Assembly (NCBI RefSeq): GCF_009755665.1 | Contig: NZ_CP046622.1 | Coordinates: forward strand, 930,001-994,000 | DNA from: Variovorax paradoxus | GTDB taxonomy: Bacteria > Pseudomonadota > Gammaproteobacteria > Burkholderiales > Burkholderiaceae_C | Direction of reading: 5' to 3' | DNA length: 64,000 nt | Shown here: one piece after another, positions 9,037 to 19,626 of the stretch | How positions within the stretch are numbered: the first letter of the stretch is position 1 | Layout: every line of letters begins with the position of its first letter | Notes under the pieces: generated by a model | Database searches by the model: none | Told to the model about the DNA's origin: nothing | Seen by the model: the letters and a program-made list of their open reading frames with translations, nothing else | Translations under genes and position numbers: made by a program

Positions 9037-11226
9037 ATGCGACACCTGAAAGACCTCCCCGTATTGATCCTCGGCCTTGGTGCGTCCGGGCTGGCGATGG
9101 CGCGCTGGTGCGCACGCCACGGCGCATTGGTGACCGTGGCCGATACGCGCGAGGCGCCCGCGCTGCTTGCCACGCTGCGGGCGGAACTGCCCGACGTGGC
9201 GTTCGTCGGCGGACCGTTCTCGGCCGCGCTGATCGAAGGCACGCCGATCCGGGCCGTCTACCGTTCGCCGGGCCTGTCGCCCGCGACCATCGCTCCGGTT
9301 GCCGATGCGGCGCGCGCCGTGGGGCTGCCGGTCGGCGGCGAACTCGATCTCTTTGCGCGTGCGCTGCAGGATCTGCGGACGGTCGAAGTGCCGGTCGTGG
9401 AGGCGGAGCCCGAAGCCGAGGCACCAGCCGAAGCCGCGCCGGCCGCGGAACTGCCCGTGGAAGCTGCGGCACCCGAAGCGCAGGCCGAATTGGCCTTGGA
9501 GGTTGAACCGCCGGCAGTTGCACCTGTCGAGGCTGAAGCTCCTGAAGTGGCCGAAGTGCCGGAATCGACCGAGCAGGTCGAAGCTGCTGCACCTGCGGAA
9601 ACGCCTGAAGCTGCAGCGCCTGCTTCGCCAGCAGAAGCGACGAACGCCACCGAAGCGCCGTCGGCACCCGAGCCAGCGGAAGCGCCGGCCGAGCCGGCCA
9701 CCGAAGGCGAGGCTGCAGCAACCCCCGCGATGGCGGAAGCCATGCCGCGCGATCCCTCGCTGAGCGTTCCTGTTTCGCCGCCTTCGGACGACGCACCGAA
9801 CGCAGAGACGCAAGAAGCGTCCGCCCCATCGCCGGCGCCCGCCACCGTTTCGAGGCTGCCGAGCACCGGCAAGCCCTACGTGCCTACCGCGGCCCGGGAG
9901 GCGGCCGAGTTCGTTGCCAAGATTGCCGAAATCTCCGCTTCCAACCCGGCCTCCGCTGCTGTCGAGGAAGAACCCACGGCCCAGCTTCCCCTGGTGCCGA
10001 TCGAAGAGCCGCCGGCACCCAAGGGCTACACGCCCGCCGTGCTCGCCATCACCGGCACCAACGGCAAGACCACCGTCACCGCGCTCACGGGTCAGCTCGT
10101 CGAACGTGCGGGCAAGACCGTGGCGGTGGCGGGCAACATCGGCCCGACGCTGCTCGACACGCTGGCTTCGCATATCGATGCCGAGACGCTGCCCGACGTG
10201 TGGGTGCTCGAACTTTCGAGCTTCCAGCTCGACGGCGTGCAGGGTTTCGAGCCGACGGCCGCAACAGTGCTCAACCTCACGCAGGACCATCTCGACTGGC
10301 ATGGCGACATGCCCGCGTATGCGTCCGCCAAGGCACGCATCTTCGGTGCACAGGGCCTCATGGTGCTGAACCGCGACGACCCGGGCGTGATGGCGATGCT
10401 CCCCGCGCCCGTCAGGGTGAAGCTGCAGCGCCCGCAGATCCGCACGCACATCACCTTCGGCAGCGCGATGCCGCTGCGCCCGGGCGACTACGGCATCGAG
10501 CGTGTCAACGGCATGGCCTGGCTGGTGCGCGCGTTGGAAGCCGACGAGACGCAAAAGCGCAAGCGCGGCGCGGTGGTGGAAGAAGAAATTTTCCTTCAAC
10601 GCCTGATGCCTGCTGACGCCTTGCGCATCCGCGGGCGCCACAACGCCATGAACGCATTGGCGGCGCTTGCGCTCGCCAGTGCCGCCGACTGTCCGCTCGG
10701 CCCCATGCTCTACGGCCTGCGCGAATACCGCGGCGAGCCGCATCGGGTCGAGCCAATCGCCCTGGTGGACGATGTCGAGTATTTCGACGACAGCAAGGGC
10801 ACCAACGTCGGTGCCACGGCCGCCGCCCTGAGCGGCCTGGGCGAAGACCGCCGCGTGGTCGTCATCCTCGGTGGCGAAGGCAAGGGCCAAGACTTCGAGC
10901 CGCTGGCAGAGCCGGTGCGCCAGTTTGCGCGCGCCGTGGTGCTCATCGGCCGCGACGCACCGCTGATCGAGCAGGCGCTGGCTTCCACCGGCGTCTCACT
11001 GATGCATGCGGGCTCGATGGAAGAGGCCGTGAACCTGGCCACCGCGCGCGCCAACCCCGGCGATGCCGTGCTGCTGTCACCGGCCTGTGCGAGCTTCGAC
11101 ATGTTCAAGGACTACGAACATCGCGCGACGGTGTTCCGCGAGGCCGTGCAGACGCTCGCGGACAACCCGCGCGAGACCACCTCGTCATCGAACGATTCCG
11201 ACTTTTCCTCGGGAGACCCGGTTTGA
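9037..11226 (+). CDS. murD: MurD, UDP-MurNAc-L-alanine:D-glutamate ligase, with a large internal insert
   Basis: MurD adds D-glutamate to UDP-MurNAc-L-Ala. All expected parts are present: the nucleotide-binding start [22 protein letters not shown] (about 78-83), the P-loop TGTNGKTT from residue 339, [10 protein letters not shown], the QDHLDWHGD segment, and the C-terminal SKGTNVGAT and [12 protein letters not shown]. The protein is 729 residues, against about 440-500 usually. The excess is mainly an Ala/Pro/Glu-rich stretch at residues 117-333, between the UDP-binding domain and the ATPase domain. A second charged insert lies near residues 500-525. The frame is intact throughout, so the gene is unlikely to be broken. 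The stop overlaps the ftsW start. Confidence 0.95.
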   Translation: MRHLKDLPVLILGLGASGLAMARWCARHGALVTVADTREAPALLATLRAELPDVAFVGGPFSAALIEGTPIRAVYRSPGLSPATIAPVADAARAVGLPVGGELDLFARALQDLRTVEVPVVEAEPEAEAPAEAAPAAELPVEAAAPEAQAELALEVEPPAVAPVEAEAPEVAEVPESTEQVEAAAPAETPEAAAPASPAEATNATEAPSAPEPAEAPAEPATEGEAAATPAMAEAMPRDPSLSVPVSPPSDDAPNAETQEASAPSPAPATVSRLPSTGKPYVPTAAREAAEFVAKIAEISASNPASAAVEEEPTAQLPLVPIEEPPAPKGYTPAVLAITGTNGKTTVTALTGQLVERAGKTVAVAGNIGPTLLDTLASHIDAETLPDVWVLELSSFQLDGVQGFEPTAATVLNLTQDHLDWHGDMPAYASAKARIFGAQGLMVLNRDDPGVMAMLPAPVRVKLQRPQIRTHITFGSAMPLRPGDYGIERVNGMAWLVRALEADETQKRKRGAVVEEEIFLQRLMPADALRIRGRHNAMNALAALALASAADCPLGPMLYGLREYRGEPHRVEPIALVDDVEYFDDSKGTNVGATAAALSGLGEDRRVVVILGGEGKGQDFEPLAEPVRQFARAVVLIGRDAPLIEQALASTGVSLMHAGSMEEAVNLATARANPGDAVLLSPACASFDMFKDYEHRATVFREAVQTLADNPRETTSSSNDSDFSSGDPV
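9385..10020 (+). other. Ala/Pro/Glu-rich low-complexity insert inside murD
   Basis: About 212 codons are dominated by Ala, Pro, Glu and Val, with imperfect repeats such as EAAAPE and PAEAP. This is predicted to be disordered and acidic. It joins two folded domains of MurD and keeps the reading frame. Degenerate codon use within the repeats argues against a very recent simple-repeat expansion. Confidence 0.85.
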
Positions 11227-12521
11227 ACACCACAGCCGCCGGCGCCACGCCCAACGCCAAGCCCACCCGTTTCGGTGGCTGGTTCGGGCGCGCGCGCAGC
11301 GGTATCGACGCATTGCCCATGCACCTGCCGGTGCGGCTGGGCGGCGCCGGCATCACGCAGACCAAGGCCACGCCGATGCGTGTGCTGGGCTTCGACCAGG
11401 CGCTGGTCTGGGTCACCGTCGCGCTGCTCACCTGGGGCCTGGTGATGGTGTACTCAGCCTCCATTGCACTGCCGGACAACCCGCGCTTCGCGCGCGCGGG
11501 CTACGGCCCGGTGTTCTTCCTCACGCGGCATGCGGCGTCGGTGGCGGTGGCGTTCATTGCGGCGCTGCTGGCCTTCCAGATTCCCATGAAGACCTGGGAG
11601 CGCTCCGCGCCCTGGCTCTTCGTGGCCTCGCTGCTGCTGCTGGTGGCGGTGCTCATTCCGCACATCGGCATCAACGTGAACGGCGCGCGGCGATGGCTGC
11701 CGCTGGGCTTCATGCGCTTTCAGCCGTCCGAGCTCGCCAAGCTCGCAATGGTGCTCTATGCCGCCAGCTACATGGTGCGCAAGATGGAAATCAAGGAGCG
11801 CTTCTTCCGCGCGGTGCTGCCGATGGGCATTGCGGTGGTGGTGGTCGGCATGCTGGTGATGGCCGAGCCCGACATGGGCGCCTTCATGGTCATTGCCGTG
11901 ATCGCCATGGGCATCCTGTTCCTGGGCGGCGTGAACGCGCGCATGTTCTTCGTCATTGCCGCGCTGGTGGTGGTGGCCTTCGGCACCATCGTTGCCACCA
12001 GCCCGTGGCGGCGCGAGCGCATCTTTGCGTACCTCGATCCATGGAGCGAGGAGCATGCGCTGGGCAAGGGCTACCAGCTCTCGCACTCGCTCATTGCCAT
12101 CGGCCGTGGCGAGATCTTCGGCGTGGGGCTGGGCGGCAGCGTCGAAAAGCTGCATTGGCTCCCCGAGGCGCACACCGACTTCCTCTTGGCCGTGATCGGC
12201 GAGGAGTTCGGCCTGGTCGGCGTGCTGCTGATCATCGGCCTGTTCCTCTGGTTGACCCGCCGCATCATGCACATCGGCCGGCAAGCGATTGCGCTGGACC
12301 GCGTGTTCTCGGGGCTCGTGGCACAGGGCGTGGGCGTGTGGATCGGCTTCCAGGCCTTCATCAACATGGGCGTGAACCTCGGAGCGCTGCCCACCAAGGG
12401 GCTGACGCTGCCGCTGATGAGCTTCGGCGGTTCGGCCATCCTGATGAACTTGGTGGCGCTGGCCGTGGTGCTGCGCATCGATTACGAGAATCGTGTGCTG
12501 ATGCGCGGAGGCCGCATATGA
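11223..12521 (+). CDS. ftsW: FtsW, septal peptidoglycan glycosyltransferase
   Basis: FtsW is the SEDS-family polymerase that works with FtsI at the septum. It has about ten predicted membrane helices and family motifs including [41 protein letters not shown] and the C-terminal [12 protein letters not shown]. The longest reading starts with TTG 11223 overlapping the murD stop (TTGA) and gives 432 residues with a cytoplasmic N-terminal extension of about 50 residues. ATG 11320 or 11377 would give a more usual length. I keep the overlapping start because this operon uses overlaps throughout. Confidence 0.92.
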   Translation: MNTTAAGATPNAKPTRFGGWFGRARSGIDALPMHLPVRLGGAGITQTKATPMRVLGFDQALVWVTVALLTWGLVMVYSASIALPDNPRFARAGYGPVFFLTRHAASVAVAFIAALLAFQIPMKTWERSAPWLFVASLLLLVAVLIPHIGINVNGARRWLPLGFMRFQPSELAKLAMVLYAASYMVRKMEIKERFFRAVLPMGIAVVVVGMLVMAEPDMGAFMVIAVIAMGILFLGGVNARMFFVIAALVVVAFGTIVATSPWRRERIFAYLDPWSEEHALGKGYQLSHSLIAIGRGEIFGVGLGGSVEKLHWLPEAHTDFLLAVIGEEFGLVGVLLIIGLFLWLTRRIMHIGRQAIALDRVFSGLVAQGVGVWIGFQAFINMGVNLGALPTKGLTLPLMSFGGSAILMNLVALAVVLRIDYENRVLMRGGRI

Positions 12522-13582
12522 CCGCCCGCACCGCACTGGTCATGGCCGGCGGCACCGGCGGCCACATCTTTCCAGGACTCGCGGTGGCCGAGGCCTTGCG
12601 CGAGCGCGGCTGGCGCGTGCACTGGCTGGGCGCGCCCGGCAGCATGGAAGAAAAATTGGTGCCGCCGCGCGGCTTTGCCTTCGAGCCGGTTCAGTTTGGC
12701 GGCGTGCGTGGCAAGGGGCCGCTCACGCTGTTCCTGCTTCCGCTGCGGCTCCTGCGGGCTTTCTGGCAGAGCCTTGGCGTGGTGCGCCGCGTCAAGCCCG
12801 ACGTCGTGGTGGGCCTGGGCGGCTACATCACCTTTCCGGGCGGAATGATGAGCGTGCTGCTCAACAAGCCGCTGGTACTGCACGAACAGAATTCGGTTGC
12901 CGGCCTCGCCAACAAGGTGCTCGCGGGCGTGGCCGATCGGGTGTTCACGGCGTTTCCCAATGTGCTGAAGAAGGCGCAGTGGGTGGGCAATCCGCTGCGC
13001 GCGGCGTTCACGTCGCAACCCGCGCCGGCCGTGCGCTTTGCAGGCCGCAGCGGGCCGCTACGCCTCTTGGTGGTCGGCGGCAGCCTGGGCGCCAAGGCGC
13101 TCAATGCCGTGGTGCCGCAGGCGCTCGCGCGCATCGAGCCGGGCACGCGCCCCACGGTGCTGCACCAGAGCGGCGCCAGGCAGATCGACGAGCTGCGCGC
13201 CAACTACGCCGCGGCCGGCGTCGAGGGCGAGCTCACGCCGTTCATCGAAGACACCGCGCAGGCCTATGCGGACGCCGACATCATCGTCGCGCGTGCAGGG
13301 GCCAGCACCGTCACAGAAATCGCGGCCGTCGGCGCAGCAGCGCTGTTCGTGCCTTTTCCTTCGGCGGTCGACGACCACCAGACCACCAACGCGCGCTTCC
13401 TTGTCGATGCGGGCGGCGGCTGGCTGGTGCAGCAGACCGACCTCACACCTGAATTGCTGGCTGACTTGCTACAGAAAACCGAGCGCACCGCGCTGATCGA
13501 AAAGGCCACCAAGGCCAAAACCATGCAGAAGACCGAAGCAGTGGAAGCGGTCGTCCGCGCCTGCGAGGAGCTTGCCAAATGA
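12518..13582 (+). CDS. murG: MurG, lipid II-forming GlcNAc transferase
   Basis: MurG transfers GlcNAc from UDP-GlcNAc to lipid I on the inner face of the membrane. ATG 12518 (ATGA overlap with ftsW) gives 354 residues. The glycine loop GGTGGH is at 11-16, a second glycine-rich loop is in [10 protein letters not shown], and the donor-binding region [21 protein letters not shown] is in the C-terminal domain. An upstream in-frame extension overlaps ftsW and has no family similarity. It overlaps murC by 4 bases. Confidence 0.97.
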   Translation: MTARTALVMAGGTGGHIFPGLAVAEALRERGWRVHWLGAPGSMEEKLVPPRGFAFEPVQFGGVRGKGPLTLFLLPLRLLRAFWQSLGVVRRVKPDVVVGLGGYITFPGGMMSVLLNKPLVLHEQNSVAGLANKVLAGVADRVFTAFPNVLKKAQWVGNPLRAAFTSQPAPAVRFAGRSGPLRLLVVGGSLGAKALNAVVPQALARIEPGTRPTVLHQSGARQIDELRANYAAAGVEGELTPFIEDTAQAYADADIIVARAGASTVTEIAAVGAAALFVPFPSAVDDHQTTNARFLVDAGGGWLVQQTDLTPELLADLLQKTERTALIEKATKAKTMQKTEAVEAVVRACEELAK

Positions 13583-15021
13583 AGCACGCGATTCGTCATA
13601 TTCACTTCGTGGGCGTCGGCGGCTCGGGCATGAGCGGCATTGCCGAAGTGCTGTTGAACCTGGGCTACCGCATCACGGGCTCCGACCTGGCGGACAGCGC
13701 CACGCTGCGCCGGCTCGCGAGCCTGGGCATCGGTACCTTCGTCGGGCATGCGGCCGCGCACATCGAGGGCGCCGACGCGGTCGTGACCTCCACGGCGGTG
13801 CAGTCCGACAACCCCGAAGTGCTGGCCGCGCGCGAGAAGCGCATTCCCGTGGTGCCGCGCGCCATGATGCTGGCCGAGCTGATGCGCCTGAAGCAGGGCA
13901 TCGCGATTGCCGGCACTCACGGCAAGACCACCACCACCAGCCTGGTGGCGAGCGTGCTCGAAGCCGCCGGGCTCGACCCGACCTTCGTGATCGGCGGCCG
14001 CCTGAACAGCGCCGGCGCCAATGCGCAGCTCGGCAGCGGCGACTACATCGTGGTGGAGGCCGACGAGTCGGACGCTTCGTTCCTGAACCTGCTGCCCGTG
14101 ATGGCGGTGGTCACGAACATCGACGCCGACCACATGGAAACCTACGGGCACGACTTCGCGAAGCTCAAGAAGGCGTTCGTCGACTTCCTGCACCGCATGC
14201 CGTTCTACGGCGTGGCCATCTTGTGCACCGACGATCCGGCGGTGCGCGACATCGTGGGCGAGGTCACCTGCCCGGTCACCAGCTATGGGTTCGATGAAGG
14301 CGCCCAGGTGCGCGCGGTCGACGTGCGTGCCGTGGGCGGGCAAATGCATTTCACGGCGCAGCGGCGTAACGGCGTCACGCTGCCCGACTTGCCCATCGTG
14401 CTCAACCTGCCGGGCGAGCACAACGTGCGCAACGCGCTTTCCGTGATCGCGGTGGCGGTGGAGCTAGGTATTCCCGACGAAGCGGTGCAGCGCGGGTTGG
14501 CCGGCTTCAAGGGCGTGGGCCGCCGCTTCCAGAGCTATGGCGAGGTGGCCGTGCAGGGGCAGGCCGGCGTGGACGCGCCGGGCACCTTTACCGTGATCGA
14601 CGACTACGGCCATCACCCGGTCGAAATGGCCGCGACCATTGCCGCCGCACGCGGCGCATTCCCGGACCGCCGGCTGGTGCTGGCCTTCCAGCCGCATCGC
14701 TACACCCGCACGCGCGACTGCTTCGAAGACTTCGTCAAGGTCATCGGCAATGCCGACGCGGTGCTGCTGGGCGAGGTGTACGCCGCCGGCGAGCCGCCCA
14801 TCGTGGCCGCCGACGGCCGCTCGCTGGCGCGCGCCCTGCGCGTGGCAGGCAAGGTGGAGCCGGTTTTCGTGGACGACATCAACGCCATGCCGCAAGCCAT
14901 TGTGGACAACGCGCGCGCCGGCGACGTGGTGCTTTGCATGGGGGCGGGCTCCATTGGTGCAGTGCCCGGCAAGGTTGTCGAACTTGCCACCGCGGCGAGC
15001 GGCGCGGAGGTTACCCAATGA
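13579..15021 (+). CDS. murC: MurC, UDP-MurNAc:L-alanine ligase
   Basis: MurC starts the peptide stem by adding L-alanine to UDP-MurNAc. The 480-residue protein begins with the nucleotide-binding loop [17 protein letters not shown], has the P-loop GTHGKTT at 112-118, [10 protein letters not shown], and a C-terminal domain with DDYGHHPVE and FQPHRYTRT. It overlaps both murG and ddl by ATGA. A paralogue, mpl, lies at 37018-38421. Confidence 0.97.
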   Translation: MKHAIRHIHFVGVGGSGMSGIAEVLLNLGYRITGSDLADSATLRRLASLGIGTFVGHAAAHIEGADAVVTSTAVQSDNPEVLAAREKRIPVVPRAMMLAELMRLKQGIAIAGTHGKTTTTSLVASVLEAAGLDPTFVIGGRLNSAGANAQLGSGDYIVVEADESDASFLNLLPVMAVVTNIDADHMETYGHDFAKLKKAFVDFLHRMPFYGVAILCTDDPAVRDIVGEVTCPVTSYGFDEGAQVRAVDVRAVGGQMHFTAQRRNGVTLPDLPIVLNLPGEHNVRNALSVIAVAVELGIPDEAVQRGLAGFKGVGRRFQSYGEVAVQGQAGVDAPGTFTVIDDYGHHPVEMAATIAAARGAFPDRRLVLAFQPHRYTRTRDCFEDFVKVIGNADAVLLGEVYAAGEPPIVAADGRSLARALRVAGKVEPVFVDDINAMPQAIVDNARAGDVVLCMGAGSIGAVPGKVVELATAASGAEVTQ

Positions 15022-15989
15022 CTCTTCAAGATCCAAAGCAATTCGGCAAGGTTGCCGTGCTGTTCGGCGGAAGCTCCGCCGAGCGCGAAATCTCGCTCAT
15101 GTCGGGCGGCGGCGTGCTCGAGGCGCTGCGCTCGCGCGGCGTCGATGCGCATGCCTTCGATCCGTCGGAGCGCGATCTGGTCGAGCTTCGTCGCGACGGC
15201 TTCGCGCGCTGCTTCATCGCGCTGCACGGGCGGCATGGCGAAGACGGCACGGTGCAGGGGGCGCTCGAGCTGCTCGGCATTCCCTACACCGGCTCGGGCG
15301 TGATGGCTTCCAGCGTGGCCATGGACAAGGTCATGACCAAGCGCATCTGGCAGGCCGACGGCCTGCCGACGCCGAAATACGTGCGCCTGGCGTTCGACCA
15401 GCAAAGCCGCGAACAGATTCGCGCCGTGCCCGACGTGCTGGGCCTGCCGCTGATCGTGAAGCCGCCGCGCGAGGGCTCGTCCATCGGCGTGACCAAGGTA
15501 GAGGGCTATTCGCAGATGCAGGACGCCGTGGCGCTTTCGGCCAAATACGACGCCGACGTGCTGTGCGAGGAGTTCATCGAGGGCGAGGAAGTGACCTGTG
15601 CCGTGCTCGGCCAGGGGCTCGATGCGCGCGCGCTGCCCGTGGTGCGCATTGCCGCACCCGAAGGCGCCTACGACTACCAGAACAAGTACTTCACCGACGA
15701 TGTGAAGTACCACTGCCCGAGCGGCCTGCCTGAAGCCGAGGAGCGCGAGATCCAGCGCATCACGCTGGCCGCGTACCACACGCTCGGCTGCCGCGGCTGG
15801 GGCCGCGCCGACGTGATGATTCGCGCGAGCGACCGCAAGCCCTTCCTGCTCGAGATGAACACCTCGCCCGGCATGACCAGCCATTCGCTGGTGCCGATGT
15901 CGGCGCGCGCATCGGGCATTGCCTACGAAGACCTGTGCCTGCGCGTGCTGGCCTCGGCTTCGCTGGACTCCACGGGAGGAGCGCAATAG
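15018..15989 (+). CDS. ddl: Ddl, D-alanine:D-alanine ligase
   Basis: Ddl makes the D-Ala-D-Ala used by MurF. ATG 15018 overlaps the murC stop and gives 323 residues. ATP-grasp features are visible: [14 protein letters not shown] at the N-terminus, [27 protein letters not shown], and the metal-binding end [18 protein letters not shown]. It corresponds to DdlB by position in the dcw cluster. Confidence 0.96.
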   Translation: MTLQDPKQFGKVAVLFGGSSAEREISLMSGGGVLEALRSRGVDAHAFDPSERDLVELRRDGFARCFIALHGRHGEDGTVQGALELLGIPYTGSGVMASSVAMDKVMTKRIWQADGLPTPKYVRLAFDQQSREQIRAVPDVLGLPLIVKPPREGSSIGVTKVEGYSQMQDAVALSAKYDADVLCEEFIEGEEVTCAVLGQGLDARALPVVRIAAPEGAYDYQNKYFTDDVKYHCPSGLPEAEEREIQRITLAAYHTLGCRGWGRADVMIRASDRKPFLLEMNTSPGMTSHSLVPMSARASGIAYEDLCLRVLASASLDSTGGAQ

Positions 15990-15991
15990 CC

Positions 15992-16780
15992 ATGGCCGAC
16001 AGCATCCCGGCGCCATTCGACGTCAAGCTCATGAACATCGTCTCGAACCTCGCGTTCGCGGTGGTGGCGCTCATGCTGCTTGCGGCGGGCGCATGGTGGG
16101 TGCTGCGGCAGCCGTTCTTTCCCATTGCCGGCATCAAGGTCGACGGCGACGTGACGCACAACAATGAAGTGACCCTGCGCGCGAACGTGGCGCCCCAGCT
16201 CGCGGGCAATTTCTTCACGGTCGATCTCGCCCGCGCGAGAACGGCCTTCGAGTCTGTGCCCTGGGTGCGCAAGGCAGTGGTGCGGCGCGAGTTTCCCAAC
16301 AAGCTGCGCGTCACCCTGACCGAGCAGGTGCCCGTGGCCAACTGGGGCGACGAAGCAGGCTCGAAGCTGATCAACAGCTTTGGCGACGTGTTCGAAGCCA
16401 ACGTGGCCGAGGTGGACGACCGCCTGCCGCGGCTCGATGGTCCCATCGAGCAGGCCGGCCAGGTGCTTGGGATGTACCGCGTGATCGCGCCGATCTTCCA
16501 GCCCTACGACTTCAGCGTCGACGAGCTCACGCTTTCGAGCCGGGGCAGCTGGAAGGTGGTGCTGAACAGCGGCGCCGAGATCGAGCTCGGCCGCGGGCAG
16601 CCCGAAGAGGTGGCCGCCCGTGCGCAACGTTTCCTGAAAACCGTGACCCAGGTCGCGGGCCAATACCACCGCACCGCGGCGGACATCGAAGGGGCCGATC
16701 TGCGCCACAACGATGCCTATGCGTTGCGCCTTCGTGGCGTCACCACGGTCGTTACCGACCCGAAGACCAAGAAGAAGTAA
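15992..16780 (+). CDS. ftsQ: FtsQ, cell division protein
   Basis: FtsQ is a bitopic membrane protein that recruits FtsL and FtsB. ATG 15992 is preceded by GGGAGGA (15974-15980) and gives 262 residues; this is one of the few clear Shine-Dalgarno sequences inside the cluster. A short cytoplasmic part is followed by a membrane helix (about residues 18-40), a POTRA domain starting near FPIAGIKVDGDVTHNN, and the FtsQ domain with VPWVRKAVVRREFPNKLRV. It lies 2 bases after ddl and 23 bases before ftsA. Confidence 0.95.
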   Translation: MADSIPAPFDVKLMNIVSNLAFAVVALMLLAAGAWWVLRQPFFPIAGIKVDGDVTHNNEVTLRANVAPQLAGNFFTVDLARARTAFESVPWVRKAVVRREFPNKLRVTLTEQVPVANWGDEAGSKLINSFGDVFEANVAEVDDRLPRLDGPIEQAGQVLGMYRVIAPIFQPYDFSVDELTLSSRGSWKVVLNSGAEIELGRGQPEEVAARAQRFLKTVTQVAGQYHRTAADIEGADLRHNDAYALRLRGVTTVVTDPKTKKK

Positions 16781-16803
16781 ATAGCGAATACCGAGGACAT
16801 TCA

Positions 16804-18033
16804 ATGCCCAAAGAATACAAAGACCTGGTTGTCGGACTCGACATCGGCACCGCCAAGGTGATGGTGGTGGTGGCCGAGGTGCTGCCCGGCGGCGAACTCA
16901 AGCTGGCCGGGCTCGGCATTGCGCCGAGCAATGGCCTGAAGCGCGGCGTGGTGGTGAACATCGACGCCACCGTGCAGAGCATCCAGCAGGCCCTGAAAGA
17001 GGCCGAGCTGATGGCCGACTGCAAGATCAGCCGCGTCTACACGGGCATTACCGGCAGCCACATCCGCGGCATCAATTCGAGCGGCATGGTGGCGGTGAAG
17101 GACAAGGAAGTAACGCCCGCCGACGTGGCCCGCGTGGTGGAAACCGCGCGCGCCATCAACATCTCGAGCGATCAGCGCCTGTTGCTGGTGGAGCCGCAGG
17201 AGTTCGTGATCGACGGGCAGGACGTGAAGGAGCCGATCGGCATGAGCGGCATGCGGCTCGAAGCCAAGGTGCACATCGTGACTGGCGCACAGAGCGCGGC
17301 CGAGAACATCATCAAGTGCGTGCGCCGCTGCGGGCTGGAGGTCGACCAGTTGATGCTGAACCCGCTGGCCTCGAGCCAGGCGGTGCTGACCGAGGACGAG
17401 CGCGAGCTCGGCGTGGTGCTGGTGGACATCGGCGCCGGCACCACAGACGTTGCAATTTTCACCAACGGCGCGATCCGCCACACGGCCGTGATTCCGATCG
17501 CGGGCGACCTGATCACGAGCGACATTGCCATGGCGCTGCGCACGCCCACCAAGGACGCCGAAGACATCAAGGTCGAGAACGGCTATGCCAAGCAGCTCCT
17601 GGCGGACCCCGACACGCAGGTGGAGGTGCCCGGCCTCGGCGATCGCGGCCCGCGCATGCTGAGCAAGCAGGCGCTTGCGGGCGTGATCGAGCCGCGCATC
17701 GAAGAAATCTTTTCGCTGGTGCAGCAGGTGGTGCGCGAGTCGGGCTACGAAGAGGTGTTGTCGTCGGGCGTGGTGCTCACGGGCGGAAGCGCCGTGATGC
17801 CGGGCATGGTCGAGCTCGGCGAAGACATCTTTTTAAAGCCGGTGCGGCGCGGCATTCCCAAGTATTCGAGCGCGCTGTCCGACATGGTCGCGCAGCCGCG
17901 CGCCGCCACCGTGATGGGCCTGCTCGAGGAAGCCCGCTTCGCACGCATGCGCGGCTTCAAGGTCGCGCAGAAGAACGGATCGGTAAAGACTGCGTTCGGA
18001 CGTTTCAAGGACTTCATCGTGGGGAACTTCTGA
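16804..18033 (+). CDS. ftsA: FtsA, actin-like membrane tether of the Z ring
   Basis: FtsA binds ATP, polymerises and ties FtsZ to the membrane. The 409-residue protein shows the phosphate-1 loop VVGLDIGTAKVMVVVAEV, the phosphate-2 loop LVDIGAGTTDVAIFTNG and the adenosine motif VVLTGGSAVMPGM. The C-terminal end FGRFKDFIVGNF can form the amphipathic membrane-targeting helix. GAGGA lies ahead of ATG 16804. Confidence 0.97.
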   Translation: MPKEYKDLVVGLDIGTAKVMVVVAEVLPGGELKLAGLGIAPSNGLKRGVVVNIDATVQSIQQALKEAELMADCKISRVYTGITGSHIRGINSSGMVAVKDKEVTPADVARVVETARAINISSDQRLLLVEPQEFVIDGQDVKEPIGMSGMRLEAKVHIVTGAQSAAENIIKCVRRCGLEVDQLMLNPLASSQAVLTEDERELGVVLVDIGAGTTDVAIFTNGAIRHTAVIPIAGDLITSDIAMALRTPTKDAEDIKVENGYAKQLLADPDTQVEVPGLGDRGPRMLSKQALAGVIEPRIEEIFSLVQQVVRESGYEEVLSSGVVLTGGSAVMPGMVELGEDIFLKPVRRGIPKYSSALSDMVAQPRAATVMGLLEEARFARMRGFKVAQKNGSVKTAFGRFKDFIVGNF

Positions 18034-18203
18034 CCATGAATCACTCCCCACTCTGGCTCGCACGCGGCGGTCCTCCCTTGCATTTCAACGAGCGATGGCG
18101 GCGCACAGGTCCACCGCCCCGACGACGGCTACGTTGAACTCGTCAAGACACTAGAAAAATTCATAGATACACAACGGCAACTGCAAAATTCAAGGAGTTA
18201 GAA
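18034..18203 (+). other. 170-base gap between ftsA and ftsZ
   Basis: This is the largest gap inside the cluster upstream of ftsZ, and the last 70 bases turn A/T-rich, as is common where ftsZ has its own promoter. TTGAAC at 18134-18139 is a possible -35, but I find no convincing -10 at the right distance. AAGGAG (18192-18197) is the ftsZ ribosome binding site. Confidence 0.4.
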
Positions 18204-19424
18204 ATGACCATCGAAATGATCGAAGTCGAAGAATTCAACCAAGGCACTCAGATCAAGGTGATCGGAGTCGGCGGCGGCGGCGGCAATGCCGTCGCGCACA
18301 TGATGGAGCGCGGCGTGCAGGGCGTTCAGTTCGTCTGCGCCAACACCGACGCGCAGGCGCTCCAGCGCAGCAACGCACACAAGATCATCCAGCTGGGCAC
18401 CAGCGGCCTGGGCGCCGGCAGCAAGCCCGACAAGGGCCGTGACGCGGCCGAAGCCGCGGTCGACGACATTCGCGCGGCCATCGACGGTGCGCACATGCTG
18501 TTCATCACGGCCGGCATGGGCGGCGGCACCGGCACCGGCGCAGCCCCCGTGATCGCACGCGTGGCAAAGGAAATGGGCATTCTCACCGTGGGTGTGGTGA
18601 CCAAGCCCTTCGACTGGGAAGGCGGCCGCCGCATGACCAACGCCGACGCCGGCCTGGCCGAGCTCGAAGCCAACGTCGACTCGCTGATCGTGGTGCTCAA
18701 CGAGAAGCTGCTCGACGTGCTGGGCGAGGACATCACCCAGGACGAAGCCTTCGCGCACGCCAACGACGTGCTGAAGAACGCCGTGGGCGGCATCTCGGAA
18801 ATCATCAACGAGTACGGCGGCGTGAACGTCGACTTCGAAGACGTGCGCACCGTGATGGGCGAGCCGGGCAAGGCCATGATGGGCACCGCAGCCGCTGCCG
18901 GCCCGGATCGCGCGCGCATCGCCGCCGAACAGGCCGTGGCTTGCCCGCTGCTCGAAGGCATCGACCTCTCGGGCGCCAAGGGCGTGCTGGTGCTTGTGAC
19001 CGCGTCGAAGGGTTCGCTGAAGCTGAACGAGTCGAAGCTCGCGATGAACACCATCCGCGCCTACGCCTCGCCCGATGCGCACGTGATCTACGGCGCCGCC
19101 TACGACGAGACCCTGGGCGACGAAATGCGCGTGACCGTGGTGGCCACCGGCCTCTCGCGCGCCGACGCACGCCGCCAGGCACCGACGCTCGAAGTGATCC
19201 GCACCGGCACCGACAACATCCCGTTCAATGTGCCCACGCTCGGCGGCACGGGCCATGCAGGCCACGGCGGCCACGGCGTGAGCCAGCCCAACTACGACGG
19301 CATGGCGGTTCCCAGCGTGTGGCGTACCAATCGCACGATGGCCGCGGCCAAGGTGGACGCGCTGTCTTCGGGCGGCATGGACGACTTCGAGATCCCCGCA
19401 TTCCTGCGCCGTCAGGCTGACTGA
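18204..19424 (+). CDS. ftsZ: FtsZ, tubulin-like cell division GTPase
   Basis: FtsZ polymerises with GTP to form the division ring. The 406-residue protein has the N-terminal loop KVIGVGGGGGNAVAHM, the tubulin signature GGGTGTG (about 106-112), the NVDFEDV segment of the T7 loop region, a variable His/Gly-rich linker (about 350-375) and the conserved C-terminal peptide with IPAFLRRQ that binds FtsA. AAGGAG precedes the ATG. Confidence 0.98.
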   Translation: MTIEMIEVEEFNQGTQIKVIGVGGGGGNAVAHMMERGVQGVQFVCANTDAQALQRSNAHKIIQLGTSGLGAGSKPDKGRDAAEAAVDDIRAAIDGAHMLFITAGMGGGTGTGAAPVIARVAKEMGILTVGVVTKPFDWEGGRRMTNADAGLAELEANVDSLIVVLNEKLLDVLGEDITQDEAFAHANDVLKNAVGGISEIINEYGGVNVDFEDVRTVMGEPGKAMMGTAAAAGPDRARIAAEQAVACPLLEGIDLSGAKGVLVLVTASKGSLKLNESKLAMNTIRAYASPDAHVIYGAAYDETLGDEMRVTVVATGLSRADARRQAPTLEVIRTGTDNIPFNVPTLGGTGHAGHGGHGVSQPNYDGMAVPSVWRTNRTMAAAKVDALSSGGMDDFEIPAFLRRQAD

Positions 19425-19436
19425 GGCCAGGCCACC

Positions 19437-19535
19437 GAACGCAGAGGGCACGAAGGTTCGCAAGGGGTACGGGGAAGACCTGAAAGGGACTTCCACCGGC
19501 CCTAGGCGCTGCGTTCGCTTCGTGCCCTTTGCGTC
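19437..19535. repeat. Inverted repeat between ftsZ and lpxC
   Basis: The left arm 19437-19455 (GAACGCAGAGGGCACGAAG) and the right arm 19518-19535 (CTTCGTGCCCTTTGCGTC) are imperfect inverted copies separated by 62 bases. The spacer contains GGAAG and CTTCC, which could extend the stem. It may fold at the 3' end of the ftsZ mRNA. The style suggests a dispersed intergenic repeat, but only one copy is in this window. Confidence 0.55.
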
Positions 19536-19613
19536 CATCGTGGGCGCTTGAATAGAACCTATGTCTATCGATGCCATAGCGAGGGGCATAGGCCGCCACG
19601 CGCGCCGGGCGCC

Positions 19614-19619
19614 TAAAAT
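19614..19619 (+). promoter_or_regulatory. -10-like TAAAAT just before lpxC
   Basis: TAAAAT ends 7 bases before the GTG start of lpxC, so transcription would begin at or next to the start codon. No -35 element is recognisable. See the finding on leaderless starts. Confidence 0.45.
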
Positions 19620-19626
19620 CACGGGT

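Noticed and set aside
9385..10020. Frameshift or assembly error inside murD
   Set aside because: The reading frame is continuous, catalytic motifs on both sides are in frame and codon third positions stay GC-rich, so an in-frame insert is the simpler reading.
18134..18160. A specific ftsZ promoter using TTGAAC
   Set aside because: No -10 hexamer of reasonable quality occurs 16-18 bases downstream, so only a general note was kept.
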